NCBI GenBank assembly: GCA_029239575.1
Contig: JARBUP010000004.1
Location: forward strand, 1 to 27,754
Direction of reading: 5' to 3'
DNA length: 27,754 nt
Source: Bacillota bacterium
GTDB lineage: Bacteria > Bacillota > Clostridia > Tissierellales > Sedimentibacteraceae
This document shows, one piece after another, positions 23,718 to 27,754 of this stretch. Both the position numbers and the translations under genes were made by a program. Below the pieces are notes generated by a model. That model made no database searches. It saw only the letters and a list, made by a program, of their open reading frames with translations, and had not been told where the DNA came from. Each line of letters begins with the position of its first letter. Positions within the stretch are counted from its first letter, which is position 1.

Positions 23718-24065
23718 ATGACTGAGAAAAATTTTATATTTAGTATACTTTATGATTACTATGGTGATTTATTAAAAGACAGTCAGTCCAATATAATTGA
23801 TTTATATTATAATCAGGATTACAGTTTATCTGAAATTGCTGAAGAAATAAGTATCAGCAGACAGGGCGTATATGATGCTTTAAAAAGAGCTGAAAAAAGC
23901 TTGATGGAATACGAAGAAAAAATAAAATTGCATTATAAATATGATAAATATTCTAAAGCAGCAGAAAATATCATATCTCTTGCAGATAAAATAAAAGATA
24001 AAATATATATTGATACCATAAATGAAATAAAAGCGCAGGCTAATAAAATTATAAATGAAGGGTAG
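23718..24065 (+). CDS. ylxM: YlxM-family DNA-binding / SRP accessory protein
   Basis: A 115-aa helix-turn-helix protein of the UPF0122 (YlxM) family, almost always encoded just ahead of ffh. In streptococci YlxM binds the SRP components and modulates their GTPase activity. Visible: YYGDLLKDSQSNIIDLYYNQDYSLSEIAEEISISRQGVYDALKRAEKSL, a sigma-factor-like HTH (about residues 20-65), then a C-terminal helix. Start ATG 23718 with AGGTGG at 23708-23713; the longer in-frame reading from 23652 begins inside the -35 box and is rejected. It is the first gene of the operon and is separated from ffh by 6 nt. Confidence 0.93.
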   Translation: MTEKNFIFSILYDYYGDLLKDSQSNIIDLYYNQDYSLSEIAEEISISRQGVYDALKRAEKSLMEYEEKIKLHYKYDKYSKAAENIISLADKIKDKIYIDTINEIKAQANKIINEG

Positions 24066-24071
24066 AATTTC

Positions 24072-25433
24072 ATGTTTGAAAATTTGTCTGAAAAACTCCA
24101 AAATACCTTACAAAAGTTAAGAGGAAAAGGGAAGCTTACTGAAAAAGACATTGAAGCTGCAATGAAAGAAGTTAAAATGTCTTTACTTGAAGCCGATGTT
24201 AATTATAAAGTAGTAAAGTTATTTATTAATAATGTTAAAGAGCGTTCTTTAGGACATGATGTAATGGATAGCTTAACTCCAGGACAACAAGTTGTTAAAA
24301 TTGTTCACGAAGAACTTGTTAAATTAATGGGTGAAGCTGAAAGCAAGCTTAAATTTGATCCTAACAATATAACATATTTTATGATGTGCGGTCTTCAAGG
24401 TGCTGGTAAAACTACCGCAACTGGAAAACTTGCAAAAAAATTAAAAAAAGATGGAAAAAGACCTCTTTTAGTAGCAGGAGACATTTATAGACCTGCAGCT
24501 ATAAAACAGTTGCAAGTCGTTGGTGAAAGTGTTGGAGTACCTGTTTTTGAAATGGGTGATAAAGTAAGTCCAGTTACAATTGCTAAAGAAGCTATGAAAT
24601 ATGCTTTAAAACATGGCAATGATGTTGTAATAATAGATACAGCTGGACGACTTCATATAGATGAAGAGCTCATGGATGAGCTTGTTCAAATAAAAGAAAC
24701 TGTAAAACCTACAGAAACACTTCTATTGTTAGATGCTATGACTGGTCAGGATGCAGTAAAAGTTGCAGAAACATTTAATAAATATTTAGAGATTTCCGGT
24801 GTTATACTGACAAAAATAGATGGTGATGCTAGAGGCGGTGCTGCACTTTCCATAAGAAATGTAGTGGATAAGCCAATAAAATTTGTTTCTACTGGAGAAA
24901 AATTAGATCAATTAGAACCATTTTATCCTGATAGAATGGCTTCAAGAATCCTTGGCATGGGTGATGTTTTATCAATTATTGAAAAAGCTCAAAATGCTTT
25001 TGATGAAAAACAAGCAGTTGAACTTGAGAAAAAATTAAGAACAAATGACTTTAATCTTGAAGACTTTTTATCCCAGCTTCAACAAATGAAAAACATGGGC
25101 CCTTTAGAAGATCTACTTGAAATGATACCAGGTGTTGCAGGAAACAAAAAATTAAAAGATATAAAAGTTGATGAAAATCAATTAAAACATACTGAAGCAA
25201 TAATACAGTCCATGACTAAAAAAGAAAGAATGAATCCGAATATCATCAACGGTGCAAGAAGAAAAAGAATTGCAGCAGGAAGTGGTACTTCAGTACAAAA
25301 AGTTAATCAACTTTTAAAGCAATACGATGAGATGAAAAAAATGATGAAAAAATTCAGCTCAATGGGTAAAATGGGCAAGAAAAAAGGATTAGGTGGTTTA
25401 GGCGGTTTAGGCAATTTTAAAATGCCGTTCTAA
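24072..25433 (+). CDS. ffh: Signal recognition particle protein Ffh
   Basis: The protein part of SRP; binds signal sequences and SRP RNA and interacts with FtsY. Domains in order: N domain (1-85), G domain with GLQGAGKTTATGK (about 107-119), GDIYRPAAIKQL, DTAGRLHIDEELM, TKIDGDARGGAALS and GEKLDQLEPF, then the methionine-rich M domain (about 300-453) containing the RNA-binding stretch NGARRKRIAAGSGTS and a Met/Gly/Lys tail ending LGGLGNFKMPF. At 453 aa it is full length. Start ATG 24072. It lies in the ylxM-ffh-rpsP operon. Confidence 0.98.
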   Translation: MFENLSEKLQNTLQKLRGKGKLTEKDIEAAMKEVKMSLLEADVNYKVVKLFINNVKERSLGHDVMDSLTPGQQVVKIVHEELVKLMGEAESKLKFDPNNITYFMMCGLQGAGKTTATGKLAKKLKKDGKRPLLVAGDIYRPAAIKQLQVVGESVGVPVFEMGDKVSPVTIAKEAMKYALKHGNDVVIIDTAGRLHIDEELMDELVQIKETVKPTETLLLLDAMTGQDAVKVAETFNKYLEISGVILTKIDGDARGGAALSIRNVVDKPIKFVSTGEKLDQLEPFYPDRMASRILGMGDVLSIIEKAQNAFDEKQAVELEKKLRTNDFNLEDFLSQLQQMKNMGPLEDLLEMIPGVAGNKKLKDIKVDENQLKHTEAIIQSMTKKERMNPNIINGARRKRIAAGSGTSVQKVNQLLKQYDEMKKMMKKFSSMGKMGKKKGLGGLGGLGNFKMPF

Positions 25434-25501
25434 TTAATTCAGCGATTTAGGATTTTCCTTTATCATATATAGATTAATAAAATTTAAGGAGGTGACAATA
25501 T

Positions 25502-25765
25502 ATGGCAGTTAAAATAAGATTAAAAAGAATGGGTTCAAAAAAGAAACCTTTTTACAGAATAGTTGTAGCTGATTCTCGTTCTCCAAGAGATGGACGTTTT
25601 ATAGAAGAAATCGGATATTACAACCCAGTTGTAGAACCAAAAATAGTTAAAATCAATGATGAAAGTGCTATTAAATGGTTAAACGATGGAGCAAAACCAA
25701 CTGAAACAGTTAGCGTTTTATTCAAAAATAACGGTATCTATGAAAAAAGAGATGAAAACAAATAA
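25502..25765 (+). CDS. rpsP: Ribosomal protein bS16
   Basis: Small-subunit ribosomal protein needed for early 30S assembly. The 87-aa sequence begins MAVKIRLKRMGSKKKPFYRIVVADSRSPRDGRFIEEIGYYNP, a near-consensus S16 N-terminus, and contains the WLNDGAKPTETV stretch. ATG 25502 has a perfect AAGGAGGTGA. It follows ffh by 68 nt without a visible terminator or strong promoter and precedes khpA by 11 nt, the typical ffh-rpsP-khpA-rimM-trmD order. Confidence 0.98.
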   Translation: MAVKIRLKRMGSKKKPFYRIVVADSRSPRDGRFIEEIGYYNPVVEPKIVKINDESAIKWLNDGAKPTETVSVLFKNNGIYEKRDENK

Positions 25766-25776
25766 GAGGTGATGAA

Positions 25777-26007
25777 ATGGGTGAATTAGTAGAATATATA
25801 GCAAAATCACTAGTTGACTTTCCTGATCTTGTATCAGTAAATGAAGTTGAAGGCAGTCAATCACTTATAATAGAATTAAAAGTTGCTCCTGATGATATGG
25901 GTAAAGTAATCGGTAAGCAAGGCAGAATAGCAAAGGCTATACGCACAGTTGTTAAAGCTGCAGCTACCAAAGATAACAAAAGAGTAATTGTAGAAATTAT
26001 TCAATAG
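25777..26007 (+). CDS. khpA: KH-domain RNA-binding protein KhpA
   Basis: A 76-aa single KH domain protein (YlqC/KhpA family) with the RNA-contacting loop GKVIGKQGRIAKAIRTVV (about residues 45-62; GKQG is the GxxG motif). In Gram-positives it pairs with KhpB/EloR, binds many RNAs and affects cell elongation; the partner is not in this window. ATG 25777 has GAGGTG. It lies between rpsP and rimM as usual. Confidence 0.95.
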   Translation: MGELVEYIAKSLVDFPDLVSVNEVEGSQSLIIELKVAPDDMGKVIGKQGRIAKAIRTVVKAAATKDNKRVIVEIIQ

Positions 26008-26058
26008 CCTATTAGGGGATTAGAATTATAATTCCGCATATTTTAACACGAGGTAAAA

Positions 26059-26559
26059 ATGAAAGATTATATTAAAGTTGGAAAAATAGTAAATACTCAC
26101 GGCATTAAAGGTTGTTTAAAATGCATTTCTTTAACTGATGATTTAGAAAGATTTGAAGATCTTGAATATATCTATACTGAAAAAGATGATGTAAAAAGGA
26201 AAATCAAAGATGTATGGTTTGCTAAAGGCATGGCATATTTAACTCTTGAAAACATAGAGGATATGACTACTGCTGAAAGCTTTAAAAATTCATATATATC
26301 TATTTTTGAAGATCAGCTTAGGGAATTGCCTGAAGACTCATATTATTTATTTGACCTTGAAGGAATTGAAGTTTACACTACTGAAGGTGAATTTATAGGT
26401 AAAATAACTGATATATACCAAACTGGTGCTAATGATGTTTATGAAGTCAAAAACAAAAATAAATCTTTTTTAATTCCAGCTGTTAAAGATTTCGTAAAAG
26501 AAGTAAATATCAAAGATAAAAAGATGGTTATAAATGCTGTCGAAGGCTTATTGGAATGA
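26059..26559 (+). CDS. rimM: 16S rRNA processing protein RimM
   Basis: Assembly factor of the 30S head that binds uS19. N-terminal RimM beta-barrel (residues 1-90): IKVGKIVNTHGIKGCLKC, FEDLEYIY, VWFAKGMAYLTLENIEDMTTAESFKN. C-terminal PRC-barrel (about 95-166): YYLFDLEGIEVYTTEGEFIGKITDIYQTGANDVYEV and FLIPAVKDFVKEVN. At 166 aa it has the usual length. ATG 26059 has CGAGGT 5-10 nt upstream. It overlaps trmD by 4 nt (ATGA), which indicates coupling. Confidence 0.97.
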   Translation: MKDYIKVGKIVNTHGIKGCLKCISLTDDLERFEDLEYIYTEKDDVKRKIKDVWFAKGMAYLTLENIEDMTTAESFKNSYISIFEDQLRELPEDSYYLFDLEGIEVYTTEGEFIGKITDIYQTGANDVYEVKNKNKSFLIPAVKDFVKEVNIKDKKMVINAVEGLLE

Positions 26560-27272
26560 TATTTGATATAGTTACATTATTCCCAGAGCTCATTGATGTT
26601 TATACCAATAACGGAATAATCAAAAGGGCAATTGAAAATAATTTATTTAATTTAAATTATGTAAATCTTAGAGATTATTCTTTAAGTAAACATAAAAAAG
26701 TTGATGATTATCCATATGGCGGAGGCCCGGGAATGTTACTAAAGCCTGAGCCAATGTTTAAAGCGCTAAATTCTATAAAAAAGCATAATTCATATATTAT
26801 TTATTTATCACCAAAAGGTAATTTATTTACCCAAAATAAAGCCCACGAGCTATCTAAAAAAGAGCATTTAATTCTTATTGCAGGACATTATGAAGGTATT
26901 GATCAAAGAATTATCGACAAATATGTTGATGAAGAAATATCAATGGGTGATTATGTTCTAACAAGCGGTGAACTTCCTGTTCTCATGATTGTTGATGCAG
27001 TAGGAAGGCTTTTGCCAGGAGTATTAGGTTCAGATGAATCTTCTGTTGAAGAATCGCACAGCAATAATTTGTTGGAGTATCCTCAATACACAAGGCCAGA
27101 AAGTTACGAAGGCTTAGATGTTCCGGAAATTTTATTGTCCGGTCATCATAAAAAAATCGAGGAATGGCGTTTATTTAAAGCAATAGAAGTAACGCTTCAA
27201 AGACGTCCTGACATGATTAAAAACAAAGAAATAGTTGAAGAATACAACAAATTACAAAAAAAATATAAATAA
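26556..27272 (+). CDS. trmD: tRNA (guanine-N1)-methyltransferase
   Basis: Makes m1G37 in tRNAs, preventing +1 frameshifts; a SPOUT-class dimer with a trefoil knot. It is recognised by FDIVTLFPELI at the start, DDYPYGGGPGMLLKPEP (GGGPGM residues 55-60), IIYLSPKGNLFTQ, LIAGHYEGIDQRI, EISMGDYVLTSGELPVLMIVDAVGRLLPGVLG (SAM-binding knot) and the C-terminal HHKKIEEWR and RPDM motifs. It has 238 aa, a normal length. The start ATG 26556 overlaps the rimM stop. No terminator is obvious before the rplS promoter. Confidence 0.98.
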   Translation: MIFDIVTLFPELIDVYTNNGIIKRAIENNLFNLNYVNLRDYSLSKHKKVDDYPYGGGPGMLLKPEPMFKALNSIKKHNSYIIYLSPKGNLFTQNKAHELSKKEHLILIAGHYEGIDQRIIDKYVDEEISMGDYVLTSGELPVLMIVDAVGRLLPGVLGSDESSVEESHSNNLLEYPQYTRPESYEGLDVPEILLSGHHKKIEEWRLFKAIEVTLQRRPDMIKNKEIVEEYNKLQKKYK

Positions 27273-27275
27273 TTG

Positions 27276-27304
27276 TTGTACACATAAAAACCTTATGCTA
27301 TAAT
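27276..27304 (+). promoter_or_regulatory. Promoter of rplS, -10 inside an inverted repeat
   Basis: TTGTAC (27276-27281), a 17-nt spacer and TATAAT (27299-27304), with TGC before it (extended -10). The -10 box is flanked by the perfect 7-bp arms CTTATGC (27292-27298) and GCATAAG (27305-27311). Confidence 0.8.
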
Positions 27305-27310
27305 GCATAA

Positions 27311-27373
27311 GAGTATACGGCGGTCCTCTGTACATACAGTATTATGAACGCTTAGTCGAAGGGAGGTATACAA
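27311..27373 (+). promoter_or_regulatory. Structured rplS leader, candidate L19 autoregulatory RNA
   Basis: A leader of about 63 nt. GTATAC occurs at 27313-27318 and again at 27366-27371, so the two can pair and enclose the region. CTGT/ACAG (27328-27331 with 27336-27339) form a small inner hairpin, and CCTC (27325-27328) can pair with the Shine-Dalgarno GGGAGG (27361-27366). L19 leader RNAs are known in other Firmicutes; I cannot confirm that this one matches their consensus. Confidence 0.45.
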
Positions 27374-27721
27374 ATGGACTTAATAAAATCATTCGAATTA
27401 GAACAATTAAATACTGAAATTACTCCATTTAACGTTGGTGACACTATAAAGGTACACGTAAATATTAAAGAAGGTAATAGAGAAAGAATTCAGGTATTTG
27501 AAGGCGTTGTTATTAAAAAACAAGGCGGAAGCAATAGAGAAACTTTCACTGTAAGAAAAATTTCTTACGGAGTTGGTGTAGAAAGAACTTTCCCAATCCA
27601 CTCTCCTAAAATCGCGAAAATTGAAGTAGTGAGAAGAGGTAGTGTAAGACGTGCTAAATTGTACTACTTAAGAGAAAGAACTGGTAAAGCTGCTAAAGTT
27701 AAAGAATTAAGAAGTTATTAA
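27374..27721 (+). CDS. rplS: Ribosomal protein bL19
   Basis: Large-subunit protein at the interface with the 30S subunit. The 115-aa sequence is typical: PFNVGDTIKVHVNIKEGNRERIQVFEGVVIKKQGG, then TFTVRKISYGVGVERTFPIHSPKIAKIEVVRRGSVRRAKLYYLRERTGKAAKVKE. ATG 27374 has GGGAGG upstream, which may be folded into the leader structure. It has its own promoter and terminator, so it is expressed apart from the trmD operon. Confidence 0.98.
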   Translation: MDLIKSFELEQLNTEITPFNVGDTIKVHVNIKEGNRERIQVFEGVVIKKQGGSNRETFTVRKISYGVGVERTFPIHSPKIAKIEVVRRGSVRRAKLYYLRERTGKAAKVKELRSY

Positions 27722-27725
27722 TAAT

Positions 27726-27754
27726 AATTGAGGGCGAATGTCCTCAATTTTTTT
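27726..27754 (+). terminator. Intrinsic terminator after rplS
   Basis: Stem AATTGAGG/CCTCAATT with an 8-nt loop, followed by T to the end of the window (the T-run may continue beyond it). Confidence 0.88.

Noticed and set aside
26008..26058. CCTATTAGGGG before rimM as another copy of the CCCATTAGG repeat seen near 5492
   Set aside because: The match is short and differs in key bases; there is no associated inverted repeat.

Overview
The window looks like a chromosomal segment of an AT-rich, low-GC Gram-positive anaerobe, most likely class Clostridia. The reasons are the conserved clostridial gene order ackA-yceD-rpmF-plsX-acpP-rnc-(radical SAM)-smc-ftsY-ylxM-ffh-rpsP-khpA-rimM-trmD-rplS, an A/V-type ATPase operon, a YlbJ-like sporulation membrane protein, strong AGGAGG-type ribosome binding sites, and sigma-A promoters of the TTGACA-N17-TATAAT kind. 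Most of the window is core genome. I see no IS element, prophage, CRISPR array, tRNA or rRNA.

Layout: 1-3982 holds the end of an A/V-type ATPase operon (E fragment, A, B, D) closed by a terminator. 4022-5433 is a small operon with its own promoter: an unrecognised protein, a DUF2809 membrane protein and a YfcE-like phosphoesterase. 5434-5662 is a convergent intergenic region with a REP-like inverted repeat. 5663-8951, minus strand, holds rnz, a ylbJ-like gene and tmcAL. 8952-9461 is a 510-base gap with divergent promoters and a perfect 22-bp bidirectional terminator that ends no visible gene, so a small RNA or leader RNA is possible. 9462-11476 is a LytTR response regulator and an AgrC/GHKL-type histidine kinase. 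11734-13619 is cobU-cobS-cobC (lower-ligand assembly of cobalamin). 13714-14907 is ackA. 14985-17083 is yceD-rpmF, a terminator, then plsX-acpP and a terminator. 17211-23553 is rnc, an Elp3-like radical SAM gene, smc and ftsY. 23718-27272 is ylxM-ffh-rpsP-khpA-rimM-trmD from one strong promoter. 27374-27721 is rplS with its own promoter and a structured leader.

Together the genes cover ion-motive ATP hydrolysis or synthesis, acetate and ATP metabolism, phospholipid synthesis (PlsX and ACP), RNA processing (RNase III, RNase Z), tRNA modification (TmcAL, TrmD), chromosome segregation (Smc), the SRP targeting pathway (FtsY, YlxM, Ffh) and ribosome assembly. Compared with the usual clostridial arrangement, where tmcAL/ylbJ lie close to pta-ackA, this genome has the two-component pair and the cob genes between tmcAL and ackA, and no pta is present. 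The best leads are regulatory: the orphan terminator with a possible ncRNA, a 28-bp perfect palindrome in the rnc leader, the rplS leader and promoter, and the REP-like repeat. I did not find a convincing novel multi-gene system.
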